A stretch of 64,000 nt of DNA from Anaerorhabdus sp964386325 (lineage in GTDB: Bacteria > Bacillota_I > Bacilli_A > Erysipelotrichales > Erysipelotrichaceae), in assembly GCA_964386325.1 (NCBI GenBank), contig CAYLQY010000016.1:16549-80548 (forward strand), written 5' to 3'. Positions 51,450-60,551 of the stretch are shown here, piece after piece. A program made the translations under genes and the position numbers. Under the pieces are notes generated by a model. The model was given only the letters and a program-made list of their open reading frames with translations, searched no databases and was not told the DNA's origin. Numbering within the stretch: position 1 is the stretch's first letter; the number at the start of each line of letters is the position of its first letter.

Positions 51450-51893
51450 TTATTTTAATACTTTTGATAACGCAATATTCAAGCTCTTACCATCGGTAGC
51501 ACCTTGAAGTTTTTCCATAAGACCTTTCATAATTTGTCCTTGGTTTTTCTTAATTGCTTCAAGATTATTTTCTTGAATAAATTTTTCTACTTCACTTACT
51601 AACTCTTCTGGTGATAGTTGTTTAGGCAAGTAAGATTCTAATAATACTAATTTCTTATTTGCTTCCTCAATCAAATCTGTACGATCACTTGGTGTTAGTT
51701 CAATCGTTTCTTTTAATTGTTTAACTTCTTTTTGAATAAATTTTAAAGCATCCTCTTTAGAAAGTGATTCACCTTTTTCTTTTTCGGCAAGACTAATTGC
51801 AGAAATCAATAATGAGTATACACCTTTTCTAATTGGATCTTTATCCTTCATTGCTTGAAGATTTTCTTTACGTAATTCATCTAAAAATGTCAT
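51450..51893 (-). CDS. YqeY/GatB-type domain protein
   Basis: This 147-residue protein shows the YqeY pattern: LRKENLQAMKDKDPIRKGVYSLLISAISLAEKEK, LSKEDALKFIQKEVKQLKET, LESYLPKQLSPEEL and NQGQIMKGLMEKLQGATDG at the end. YqeY resembles the tRNA-binding tail of GatB. Its role is not established. It is ten bases downstream of the MacB-like permease gene, so it may be co-transcribed with the exporter. Confidence 0.93.
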   Translation of the reverse strand: MTFLDELRKENLQAMKDKDPIRKGVYSLLISAISLAEKEKGESLSKEDALKFIQKEVKQLKETIELTPSDRTDLIEEANKKLVLLESYLPKQLSPEELVSEVEKFIQENNLEAIKKNQGQIMKGLMEKLQGATDGKSLNIALSKVLK

Positions 51894-51903
51894 AGCGTCT
51901 CCT

Positions 51904-53130
51904 TTATTCAGATTGGATAGCTTCGATGATGTTTAAGTTAGCCGCACGTTTTGATGGCAAGTATCCAAATAACAGTCCTAATGTAATTGAAAATAATAAC
52001 GCAAAGATTACATAGGTGATATTAATTGGTAATTTCATATTAAGCACCATTAAAGCAATTTCAATTACTCCAATACCTATTAATACCCCAATTATACCCC
52101 CAATGAGTGTTAATAAACAAGATTCCACAATGAATTGGAATTGGATAGCACCTTTACCCGCACCAATCGCTCGCTTAACACCTATTTCTCGAGTTCGTTC
52201 TACTACACTTACTAACATAATATTCATAACACCAATACCTGCAACTAATAAAGATATCGATGCGATAATTCCCATAACAAGTGATAGTATACCTGTTACT
52301 TGAGTGATTTGACTAATAATGAAAGATAAATCTTCTAATGCATATCCATTTTTAGTGGATGTGTAGTTATGAATTTCATTTAAGCGATCTGCTGCAAGTT
52401 GTGCCGTTGCATCTAAATCATGACCTGATTTAACTTTTACTGAAAAATACTGAATCGTTGAACGTGAGAACATGAAATCATAAGCTTCTTTAGAAATAAC
52501 TACCATTGATCCTAAACTTTGATTTGGTGTATCTGTAACACCAACAATTGTATAAAGTCGATTTTTAATTTGAATCTTTTGACCGATTACTTCTTCAGGA
52601 GTCATTTTCAAATCGTAGTCTAGTACTTTCTCATTAATAAGTGCTAAATTAATTCTTTCATCTTCTGGATATGCTTCTAATGGATTTCCGGCAACCATTT
52701 TAAAGCCATAGAAATCCATAAAATTATCTGAAGCTCTACGAACTGATAATCCAAATTTTTCACGATTAATCTTTACTTGTTGTGTTGAGGAGTAAACCGC
52801 TATAGCATCATCAACTCCTTCAACAAGGACTAAATCGCTTAAATCATTAGGATCATAATGGTAAGACTTATCGCCCATGCCACCAAAATTTGAATTCATG
52901 GAAGAGTTTAATACTTCCATTTGATTTGTTCTATCTTTGACATAATTAATATTAACGGAACCATTACTACCTGTAATTTGATTTGTAATCGCAACATTTG
53001 CGATATCTGAAATTGAGAAAATAATGAAGACAACCGCTACCCCTATTACAATACCAATCAGTGATAAGAATGATCTTAATTTATTATTTAATAATTCCCG
53101 TATGGATAATTTAATATATTCTAAAATCAT
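51904..53130 (-). CDS. MacB-like ABC transporter permease
   Basis: This 408-residue protein has TM1 (about residues 18-40), a large external domain (about 45-285), then three FtsX-type helices, with VERTREIGVKRAIGAGKGAI in the cytoplasmic loop and LFGYLPSKRAANLNIIEAI at the C-terminus. It belongs to the YknZ/MacB group. The start overlaps the ATPase gene by four bases. Confidence 0.93.
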   Translation of the reverse strand: MILEYIKLSIRELLNNKLRSFLSLIGIVIGVAVVFIIFSISDIANVAITNQITGSNGSVNINYVKDRTNQMEVLNSSMNSNFGGMGDKSYHYDPNDLSDLVLVEGVDDAIAVYSSTQQVKINREKFGLSVRRASDNFMDFYGFKMVAGNPLEAYPEDERINLALINEKVLDYDLKMTPEEVIGQKIQIKNRLYTIVGVTDTPNQSLGSMVVISKEAYDFMFSRSTIQYFSVKVKSGHDLDATAQLAADRLNEIHNYTSTKNGYALEDLSFIISQITQVTGILSLVMGIIASISLLVAGIGVMNIMLVSVVERTREIGVKRAIGAGKGAIQFQFIVESCLLTLIGGIIGVLIGIGVIEIALMVLNMKLPINITYVIFALLFSITLGLLFGYLPSKRAANLNIIEAIQSE

Positions 53131-53816
53131 AGATTTTCCACATCACTTTCAATTAAACCATCCTTGATTGTGATGATTCTTTTTGCCGTCTTGGCAACAT
53201 TCATATCATGGGTAACCACAACAATAGTATTTCCTTGTTCATTTAATTCTTTCAATAAATCCAATATACTTTTTGTTGTTTTTGAATCAAGTGCTCCTGT
53301 AGGTTCATCGGCAAAAATAACTTCAGGATTATTAACTAATGCCCGTGCTATCGCAACACGTTGGCGTTGTCCACCTGATAATGTCATCGGCTTTTTATTT
53401 GCTTGTTCCTTAATCAACATACGATCCATTTTTTCTAATGCCGCTTTTTTTCTCTTCACTGCTGGAACACCTGCATAAAGCATAGGTAGTTCAACATTTT
53501 TTAGACAGGTAATATTATTCATAAGATTAAAGGATTGGAAAATAAAACCAAACTTCTTTAATCGTAATAATGTTAATTGTTTTTCTGAGTAATTCACAAC
53601 GTTTTCACCATTTAATAAATACTCCCCACTTGTTGGTTTATCCAATAAGCCTAGCGTATTTAACAATGTACTTTTTCCTGAACCACTTGCACCAATAATC
53701 GATACAAATTCACCTTTATGAATTTTGAAAGATACCCCTGCAAGTGCATGAGTTTCATTTGCGCCAGGATTATACGTTTTACGTATATCCCGACACTCAA
53801 TAACTATTTCACTCAT
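53127..53816 (-). CDS. MacB-like ABC transporter ATP-binding protein
   Basis: This 229-residue ATPase has Walker A GASGSGKSTL, Q-loop FQSFNLM, signature LSGGQRQRVAI, Walker B VIFADEPTGALD and the switch in VVTHD, and matches YknY/LolD/MacB. It overlaps the adaptor gene by four bases upstream and the permease gene by four bases downstream, which makes a single translationally coupled unit. Confidence 0.96.
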   Translation of the reverse strand: MSEIVIECRDIRKTYNPGANETHALAGVSFKIHKGEFVSIIGASGSGKSTLLNTLGLLDKPTSGEYLLNGENVVNYSEKQLTLLRLKKFGFIFQSFNLMNNITCLKNVELPMLYAGVPAVKRKKAALEKMDRMLIKEQANKKPMTLSGGQRQRVAIARALVNNPEVIFADEPTGALDSKTTKSILDLLKELNEQGNTIVVVTHDMNVAKTAKRIITIKDGLIESDVENL

Positions 53817-54730
53817 TGACGTGGTACCGTTACTACTGCACTATAACCATAAGGTACTTCTTCAGGAATTGCGATTTCAACGTTGTAATATGATGTATCT
53901 TCGGTATCTAGATTATTAGGCATTGTATCAACATGTAACACTTTACACGTATATTCTTTTCCTAAACTTTCAATAGATACATTTACATCTTGACCTTCAT
54001 GAACTAATTTATATTCAAATTCTGATACACTAATACGCACCATTTTTTGATTTGAATATAACACGATATATGAGCTTGTAGTTAAATTGGTAGGTGCAAT
54101 AGAATTACTTTCATTAACTTTGTAAACTAAGCCACTTATATCCGAATATACATGACTATCATTTTTAGTTTCTTTTAATTTTGTAATCTTTGTTTCAGCA
54201 TCCGTCCAACTAACTTTTATTTCACTGATTTTCTTTTCTGCATTATTTAATTCCACTTTTAAATAATTTACATAAACTGTATCACTTGGATCAGCTGCAG
54301 CTAAGTCATTTTTGAAATTTTGAATACGGGTATAATAATCATCAAGTTGTTGTTGAAGATTTAGGAAATCTTTTTCTAAAACATCAATTTGAGCATCAAT
54401 ACTACTATCAACTTTATAATCAAATAAAGCGACACCTTCTTCAACAATATCACCTTCTTTGACATAAACATCATTAAAGGTTAATGTTGGATCTTTTGTA
54501 TAATAATAAGTTTCTACTGGTATAACTTTACCATTGTAAACTATTCCCTTTTCAGTCTCTACAATTTCATTTTGTGTTTCTGTTGTCCCATACATCATCG
54601 AACCCATCATTGCAGCATTATTTTGTTGATCAGTTCCACTTGGGGTAGGTTTAAAAAATACATTCGCTATTACAATCGCAAGAACAATTATTCCTACAAT
54701 TATTCCAATCCATTTCATTACTTTCTTCAT
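53813..54730 (-). CDS. MacA/YknX-like membrane-fusion adaptor
   Basis: This 305-residue protein has an N-terminal membrane anchor (about residues 5-26), a Met-rich linker (AAMMGSMMYGTTE), a lipoyl-like half (DVYVKEGDIVEEGVALFDYK), a coiled-coil hairpin (about 115-190), the second lipoyl half (SDISGLVYKV) and a beta-barrel end. It would link the exporter to the cell surface, as in YknXYZ. It is the first gene of the adaptor-ATPase-permease-YqeY operon. Confidence 0.9.
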   Translation of the reverse strand: MKKVMKWIGIIVGIIVLAIVIANVFFKPTPSGTDQQNNAAMMGSMMYGTTETQNEIVETEKGIVYNGKVIPVETYYYTKDPTLTFNDVYVKEGDIVEEGVALFDYKVDSSIDAQIDVLEKDFLNLQQQLDDYYTRIQNFKNDLAAADPSDTVYVNYLKVELNNAEKKISEIKVSWTDAETKITKLKETKNDSHVYSDISGLVYKVNESNSIAPTNLTTSSYIVLYSNQKMVRISVSEFEYKLVHEGQDVNVSIESLGKEYTCKVLHVDTMPNNLDTEDTSYYNVEIAIPEEVPYGYSAVVTVPRQ

Positions 54731-54868
54731 AATATCCTCCGTTATACCTTTGTATTATTACACTAATACAATAGTCATTGTAACACTTTCCTACCTAAAT
54801 GCAATGCTTTTATCTATGAATTTTCCTTAAAATATCGTAAACTAATAAGAAATGTTAGGGGGAATTTC

Positions 54869-56602
54869 ATGAATAACAGAGTACGTAAATTCTTTTCGTA
54901 TTATAAGCCATACAAAAAACTGTTCTTGGCTGATATGGGGTGTGCCCTCGTTGTTGCCGGTATTTCATTAGCTTTACCACTACTGACACGCCAAATCACA
55001 AACACGATTTTACTGGAAACACCAATACCATTTAATCAAATATTTATTGTTGGTGCGATTATGACTGGTTTAGCTTGTATTGAGTTTGCCGCAAACTTCT
55101 TTATTACATATAAAGGACATCTTATGGGTGTTTATATGGAACATGATATGCGTAATGATTTATTTGCACATTATCAAAAGTTATCCTTTAGTTTCTATGA
55201 TGATCAAAAAACAGGAATTTTAATGTCTCGTTTAACGAATGATTTATTTTCATTATCGGAGCTTTATCATCACGGTCCTGAAGATGTTGTCATCTCTTTA
55301 ATCAAATTTATTGGGGCATTTATTATCTTGTTCTCTATAAATCCTTATTTAACACTAATTGTATTTGCTACACTACCACCCATGGTTATCTTTGCTTATT
55401 ATTGCAATGTAAAAATGAAAAAGGCATATCGTCAAAATCGTAAGCGTGTTGGTGAAATCAATGCCCGTATTGAAGATAACTTATCTGGTATTCGTGTTGT
55501 TAAATCATTTGCTAATGAAGCAAGTGAAATTGAAAAATTCGATGCTGAAAATAACAACTATGTAAATAGTAAACGAGATAGTTATTATGCCATGGCACAA
55601 TTTCATTCAGGATTAGGGGCATTTATTACTTTTCTTACTGTAGTTGTGGTAGTTGCAGGTTCACTATTTATAGGTAATGGAATCATTGTTATTGGTGATC
55701 TTATTACATTTATTCTTTATATTGGTAATTTCACTGATCCTATTAAAAAGCTCATTAACTTCACCGAACAATTTCAAGAAGGTGTTACAGGATTTGAACG
55801 TTTTATGGAAATCCTTGAAATTGAACCCGATATTCAAGACAAGAAAGATGCTATTGAATTAGAAGATATCAAAGGGCACGTAACCTTTAATCAAGTTGGC
55901 TTTAGATACAATGAAAAATCTGATTATGTTTTAAAAAACATCGATTTAGATGTAACTCCTGGACAATATATCGCCCTAGTAGGATCAAGTGGAGCAGGTA
56001 AAACAACATTATGTTCACTTATCCCGCGATTCTATGAAGTGAGTGAAGGATCCATCCTAATTGATGGTTGCGATATCCGCGATGTGAAAATGAAATCGCT
56101 TCGTTCTAAAGTTGGTATCGTTCAACAAGATGTCTACTTATTCACTGGAACAATACTAGAAAATATTCGTTATGGTAAACCTGATGCTACTGACGAAGAA
56201 ATTGTACAAGCAGCGAAGAATGCAAATGCTCATGATTTTATTTTGGATTTACCAGACGGTTATGAGACAGATATTGGTCAACGTGGTGTAAAATTATCAG
56301 GTGGTCAAAAACAACGACTTGCAATAGCACGTGTATTCTTAAAGAATCCACCTATTCTTATTTTTGATGAAGCAACAAGTGCACTTGATAATGAAAGTGA
56401 AAAAGTTGTTCAAGATTCATTAGAAAGTCTTGCGAAAAATCGTACAACATTCGTTATTGCTCATCGTCTATCCACAATACGTAATGCTGAAAAAATACTT
56501 GTTTTATCTGAAGAGGGAATTGTTGAACAAGGAACTCATGAAGAATTACTTCAACTTAATCAATCCTATGCAACACTTTACAATATGCAATTTTCAAAAT
56601 AA
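54869..56602 (+). CDS. MsbA/BmrA-like ABC exporter (fused permease and ATPase)
   Basis: This 577-residue half-transporter has a six-TM domain (residues 1-310) and an ATPase domain. The latter has GSSGAGKTTLCSLIPRFYE (Walker A), QQDVYLFTGTI (Q-loop), LSGGQKQRLAIAR (signature), ILIFDEATSALDNESE (Walker B) and IAHRLST (switch). It should work as a homodimer, exporting lipids or drugs. AGGGGGAATTTC precedes the ATG. It is divergent from the MacA-like gene and converges on the chorismate-mutase-like gene. Confidence 0.95.
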   Translation: MNNRVRKFFSYYKPYKKLFLADMGCALVVAGISLALPLLTRQITNTILLETPIPFNQIFIVGAIMTGLACIEFAANFFITYKGHLMGVYMEHDMRNDLFAHYQKLSFSFYDDQKTGILMSRLTNDLFSLSELYHHGPEDVVISLIKFIGAFIILFSINPYLTLIVFATLPPMVIFAYYCNVKMKKAYRQNRKRVGEINARIEDNLSGIRVVKSFANEASEIEKFDAENNNYVNSKRDSYYAMAQFHSGLGAFITFLTVVVVVAGSLFIGNGIIVIGDLITFILYIGNFTDPIKKLINFTEQFQEGVTGFERFMEILEIEPDIQDKKDAIELEDIKGHVTFNQVGFRYNEKSDYVLKNIDLDVTPGQYIALVGSSGAGKTTLCSLIPRFYEVSEGSILIDGCDIRDVKMKSLRSKVGIVQQDVYLFTGTILENIRYGKPDATDEEIVQAAKNANAHDFILDLPDGYETDIGQRGVKLSGGQKQRLAIARVFLKNPPILIFDEATSALDNESEKVVQDSLESLAKNRTTFVIAHRLSTIRNAEKILVLSEEGIVEQGTHEELLQLNQSYATLYNMQFSK

Positions 56603-56624
56603 AAAGGGATTACCCCTTTTTTTT
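56602..56624. terminator. bidirectional terminator between ABC exporter and chorismate-mutase-like genes
   Basis: AAAAGGG and CCCTTTT pair around ATTAC, followed by a run of eight T in total. The stop codon of the minus-strand gene lies in the loop. Confidence 0.75.
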
Positions 56625-56891
56625 ATTTAGTATATCTTTTTGATACTTCTTCGAAATATCCATCATCATTTGTAGATATTCTTCGTAATATGGACGAAGT
56701 TCCTTATTATTAAGTTTTTCAACATTTCGTTTAATCACTTCTTTTTCACGACTCTCATCAAAAATAGGAAGATCATTTTCTATTTTATAAGCAATTACAT
56801 CTTCAACTGCCATCATTCTTTTCTCAAATAATTGGGCGATTTCTTCATCAATTTCATTAATATTTTTTCTAGCTTCATCTAATTTTGTCAT
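56610..56891 (-). CDS. chorismate mutase-like (AroQ-type) protein
   Basis: I chose the ATG at 56891 (93 residues) because GGTGGAG precedes it; a GTG start at 56903 is possible. The protein has the three-helix AroQ plan: LDEARKNINEIDEEIAQLFEKRM (helix 1 with the Arg and Glu), VIAYKIENDLPIFDESREKEVI (including the KxxxxxxPxxDxxRE pattern), and a third helix. AroQ converts chorismate to prephenate. Stand-alone members of this length may be catalytic or regulatory. Confidence 0.85.
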   Translation of the reverse strand: MTKLDEARKNINEIDEEIAQLFEKRMMAVEDVIAYKIENDLPIFDESREKEVIKRNVEKLNNKELRPYYEEYLQMMMDISKKYQKDILNKKKG

Positions 56892-56993
56892 ATACTTCTC
56901 CACCTATTTATTAACATTATAATCTAAATCTTATAAAAGTGTAGCCTTGTATCGCCAACAATATTATAATTGTGATAATAAGGGGTGACAGGT

Positions 56994-58178
56994 ATGAATT
57001 TTATATTTATCTCACCAAACTTTCCAAAGACATATTATCTATTTTGTTCGGCACTAAAAAATAATGGTGTCCGAACTCTTGGAATCGGTGAAGAAAGTTT
57101 AGATGCATTATCCGTTAATTGCCAAAACGCATTAGATGACTATTACCAAGTTGCTTCACTTGAAAACTATAGTGAAGTATTTCGTGCTGTCGCATACTTT
57201 TCATTTAAGTATGGGAAGATTGACTGGTTAGAATCAAATAATGAATATTGGCTAATTCAAGATGCAAAGCTTAGAACTGACTTCAATATCAAAACAGGTG
57301 TTCAAGTTCATGAAGTTAATGCATATAAATACAAATCTGAAATGAAAGACTATTATAAACGTGCTAATGTTAAGACAGCACGTTTCTCCCTTGTTACAAC
57401 ACTTGAAAACGCAAAGAAATTTATTGCGGAAGTCAAATACCCTGTTATTGTAAAACCTAACAATGGTGTTGGTGCATCAACTACTTATCGTTTATCAAAC
57501 AATCGTGAGCTATTAAGTTTCTTTGAAAATTTACCTGCTCGACAATTCATCATGGAAGAGTATATTGAAGGAGAAATACTTTCATATGATGGTATATGTG
57601 ATAACCATTCAAATATTATTTATGAAACAGCACATCGTTTCCCCACTCCAATTATGGATATTGTGAACGAGAAAAAGGAAATTACATATTACTCACTTAA
57701 ACAAATACCTCCTAGTTTAAAAGAAATAGGGCAACGTGTTATCAAGGAATTCAATGTAAAGAGTAGATTTTTCCATTGTGAATATTTTAAATTACTTCAT
57801 GATAAAGAAGGATTAGGCAAAAAAGGTGACCTTATTGGTTTAGAAGTTAATATGCGTCCTCCTGGTGGATATACTCCAGATATGATGAACTTTGCAAGTG
57901 ATATTGATGTCTACCAAATATGGGCAAACATGGTTTGTTATAATGAAGGTCGATTTGATACTAGCCATCGCCCTTATATTTGTTTATACTATGGTCGTCG
58001 TGATAATATTAAACATAAATACACCGCTTCACAAATAATTACAAAATTCAATAAATCCATATGTATGTGTGAAAGAATGCCCGATATTCTTGCAGATGCA
58101 ATGGGTAATCAAATGATTACTGCACGCTTTGAAACTGAAAAAAAAGCTACAGAATTTATCAATTGCTGTAAGGAATGA
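56994..58178 (+). CDS. ATP-grasp domain ligase
   Basis: I chose the ATG at 56994 (394 residues) because AAGGGGTGACAGGT precedes it; a GTG lies at 56985. The protein has a Rossmann-like N-domain (FIFISPNFPKTYYLFCSALK), then the ATP-grasp fold with YPVIVKPNNGVGAST (P-loop), QFIMEEYIEGEILSYDG, and a metal-binding GLEVNMRPPGGYTPDMMNF. It ligates a carboxylate to an amine or thiol using ATP. The target is unknown. The esterase gene follows within ten bases. Confidence 0.88.
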   Translation: MNFIFISPNFPKTYYLFCSALKNNGVRTLGIGEESLDALSVNCQNALDDYYQVASLENYSEVFRAVAYFSFKYGKIDWLESNNEYWLIQDAKLRTDFNIKTGVQVHEVNAYKYKSEMKDYYKRANVKTARFSLVTTLENAKKFIAEVKYPVIVKPNNGVGASTTYRLSNNRELLSFFENLPARQFIMEEYIEGEILSYDGICDNHSNIIYETAHRFPTPIMDIVNEKKEITYYSLKQIPPSLKEIGQRVIKEFNVKSRFFHCEYFKLLHDKEGLGKKGDLIGLEVNMRPPGGYTPDMMNFASDIDVYQIWANMVCYNEGRFDTSHRPYICLYYGRRDNIKHKYTASQIITKFNKSICMCERMPDILADAMGNQMITARFETEKKATEFINCCKE

Positions 58179-58186
58179 GGTAAATG

Positions 58187-58939
58187 ATGAAAATAGAATA
58201 TTTTAAAGAGTATAGCTTCAACCTAAATAGAGATATGGAATATAAGGTATATGGCCATCGTGGAAAACCTTGTATTGTTTTTCCAGCGCAAGATGGAAGA
58301 TTTTTCGACTTTGAAAACTTTCAAATGATTGAATCATGTCGCAAACAAATAGAACAAGGATTAATTCAATTCTATTGTGTGGATAGTATTGATTTAGAAA
58401 CTTGGTCCGATAGCGAAAAATCACCACGTGCTAGAATCGAACAACATGAACGTTGGTATCAATACGTTTGCGATGAGTTTGTTCCTCGTGTTCGCCATAT
58501 GAGTATGGACGCAAATAACAATGAATTCAAAGGAATTCTTTTAACTGGCTGCAGTATGGGCGCAGCTCATTCTCTTAATTTTTTTCTAAGAAGACCTGAT
58601 TTATTTGATTCAGTTATTGCCTTAAGCGGCATCTATCATGCAAGACATTTCTTCCATGACTACTCCGATGATCTTGTCTACATGAATTCACCTATTCAAT
58701 GTATTGAAAATATGCCTTCTGATCATTACTATTTAGACTTATATCGAAATCGTAAGATTATTCTTTGTGTTGGGCAAGGTGAATGGGAAGATGACATGAT
58801 TGTCGATACAAGGAAAATAGAAGACCTATTTAAAATCAAATGTATCCCTGCACAAATTGATTATTGGGGCTATGATGTTAATCATGATTGGCCATGGTGG
58901 CGTAAACAATTACCTTATTATTTAAACTTCATTCTATGA
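58187..58939 (+). CDS. alpha/beta-hydrolase esterase
   Basis: I chose the ATG at 58187 (250 residues), six bases after GAGG; the preceding ATG at 58184 is also possible. The protein has an esterase-D-like fold with the Ser nucleophile in LTGCSMGAAHSLNFF, a short N-terminal sheet (YGHRGKPCIVFPAQDGRFFDF), and DVNHDWPWWRKQLPYYLNF near the end with the likely catalytic His. The gene overlaps neither neighbour but is closely linked to the ATP-grasp gene, which suggests one pathway. Confidence 0.85.
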   Translation: MKIEYFKEYSFNLNRDMEYKVYGHRGKPCIVFPAQDGRFFDFENFQMIESCRKQIEQGLIQFYCVDSIDLETWSDSEKSPRARIEQHERWYQYVCDEFVPRVRHMSMDANNNEFKGILLTGCSMGAAHSLNFFLRRPDLFDSVIALSGIYHARHFFHDYSDDLVYMNSPIQCIENMPSDHYYLDLYRNRKIILCVGQGEWEDDMIVDTRKIEDLFKIKCIPAQIDYWGYDVNHDWPWWRKQLPYYLNFIL

Positions 58940-58964
58940 ATTGGCGAAAGCCAATTTTTATTTA
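58939..58964 (+). terminator. terminator of the ATP-grasp/esterase operon
   Basis: AATTGGC and GCCAATT pair around a GAAA tetraloop and are followed by TTTATTTA, directly after the stop codon. Confidence 0.85.
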
Positions 58965-59032
58965 CCTTATTTGACTTTCATTTGCGCTTACCATACAATA
59001 CCCTTACAAACTTATTTTGGTGGAGGACTTCT

Positions 59033-60106
59033 ATGAATCTAGAAAAAAAGAAAAATTTTATTATCAATTCATTCTATTATACAATAATTGCAATCCTTGT
59101 ATTCTTGATTATTAAATATGGTTTAGACCTATTTGCACCCTTCCTTATTGCCTTTGTTATTGCATATTTATTAAGGAAACCAACAAAGTGGGTAGCTAAA
59201 AAAATCAAGTTACCTTATCGTGCTGTTTCACTCATCATGGTAATTCTATTTTATTCGACAATTGGTGTATTATGTGTATTCATCACTATTCAAATTGGCT
59301 CTAGCCTAGCAAATTTAGTTACTGAATTACCTAACTTTTATAAAACTGAGTTAAGCCCTCTTCTCACCAATTTCTTTGATATGATTGAAAAATCATTTAG
59401 GAGTTTAGACCCTAGCTTAATTAAAACAATCAGCGATGTATTTAATAATTTTGTACAATCTATTGGCGAATTATTCTCTTCACTTTCAGTTAGTGCCCTT
59501 TCAATTGTATCCAACTATGCAAGTACACTGCCTGGCTTATTCATAAAAATTTTAATGGCTATCATATCAACATTCTTCATTGCGATTGATTATGATTTAA
59601 TTGTATCTTTTGGTAAACGTCAATTATCTGAAAAAGTATCTAATTTAATTGTTCATATTAAGAACTATATTGTTGGCACACTCTTTGTGTGCATCCGTTC
59701 TTATGCCTTAATCATGACAATCACGTTTATTGAGTTATCCATTGGTTTATCACTTATTCGAGTTGAAAACGCCATTCTTGTTGCGTTACTAATTGCCTTC
59801 TTTGATATCTTACCGGTATTAGGTACTGGTGGTATTATGATTCCATGGATGATTCTCGTTGCTTTCCAAGGCAACTTTATGCTAGCCATTGGATTGCTTG
59901 TAGTTTATCTTGCAATAACTGTTATAAGAAATATATTAGAACCAAAAATTGTTGGTGCACAACTTGGATTACATCCAATCGTGACACTCCTCGCAATGTT
60001 TGTAGGAACACAATTATTTGGGTTCCTCGGATTATTTGGATTACCAATCACATTGTCATTACTAAAACATTTAAATGATGATGGAACAATTAAATTATTT
60101 AAATAG
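59033..60106 (+). CDS. AI-2E/PerM-family membrane protein
   Basis: I chose the ATG at 59033 (357 residues) because GGTGGAGGACTTCT precedes it. The protein has about eight membrane segments. The C-terminal half shows the family hallmark: DILPVLGTGGIMIPW, RNILEPKIVGAQLGLHPIVTLLAMFVG and LFGFLGLFGLPITL. The family includes transporters for autoinducer-2 and Na+(Li+)/H+ antiporters; the role here is unknown. A long loop in about residues 95-150 is typical. Confidence 0.9.
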   Translation: MNLEKKKNFIINSFYYTIIAILVFLIIKYGLDLFAPFLIAFVIAYLLRKPTKWVAKKIKLPYRAVSLIMVILFYSTIGVLCVFITIQIGSSLANLVTELPNFYKTELSPLLTNFFDMIEKSFRSLDPSLIKTISDVFNNFVQSIGELFSSLSVSALSIVSNYASTLPGLFIKILMAIISTFFIAIDYDLIVSFGKRQLSEKVSNLIVHIKNYIVGTLFVCIRSYALIMTITFIELSIGLSLIRVENAILVALLIAFFDILPVLGTGGIMIPWMILVAFQGNFMLAIGLLVVYLAITVIRNILEPKIVGAQLGLHPIVTLLAMFVGTQLFGFLGLFGLPITLSLLKHLNDDGTIKLFK

Positions 60107-60130
60107 ACCGCTACATTTGTAACGGTCTTT
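60105..60130. terminator. bidirectional terminator between PerM-like and K+-channel genes
   Basis: AGACCG (60105-60110) and CGGTCT (60123-60128) pair, with TAC/GTA within. TTTATATTTT follows on the + strand. Confidence 0.75.
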
Positions 60131-60551
60131 ATATTTTATATCTTCTTTGTTTTACATTTACAGAAATCTTCATCAATTCTTCTTTTGATAAATTAGGTAG
60201 ATTTTCTAGTTTATCTAAGAATTGCATGATTGTTTCATCTTCCTTCATTGACTTTATTTCTGTAAAATAACTAACTAGAACACCTGGTATCAATGCAACT
60301 ACCACAATGCCATACAACGTTAGTACCATGGTGATTATTCTTCCTATAAACGTTGTCACAACAATATCACCATATCCGAGTGTAGTAAAGGATGCAAATG
60401 TAAACCATAACGCATCCCCATAATTAGTAATACCCGGTTCAACAATCATAATTAAGAAAGTACACATTAATAGAAAAACAATGAACCCACTAACAATTTT
60501 GTCAGTACCAGTAAGTCTTAATATCCGCCATAATAATTTTAATCGTTTCAT
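60129..60551 (-). CDS. two-TM potassium channel subunit
   Basis: This 140-residue protein has two membrane segments (about residues 19-40 and 70-93) flanking the pore loop ALWFTFASFTTLGYGDIVVTT, with selectivity filter TLGYGD. It has a short cytosolic C-tail with no RCK or cyclic-nucleotide domain. It resembles KcsA-type K+ channels. The start overlaps the upstream DUF308-fusion gene by four bases, so the two are coupled. Confidence 0.94.
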   Translation of the reverse strand: MKRLKLLWRILRLTGTDKIVSGFIVFLLMCTFLIMIVEPGITNYGDALWFTFASFTTLGYGDIVVTTFIGRIITMVLTLYGIVVVALIPGVLVSYFTEIKSMKEDETIMQFLDKLENLPNLSKEELMKISVNVKQRRYKI

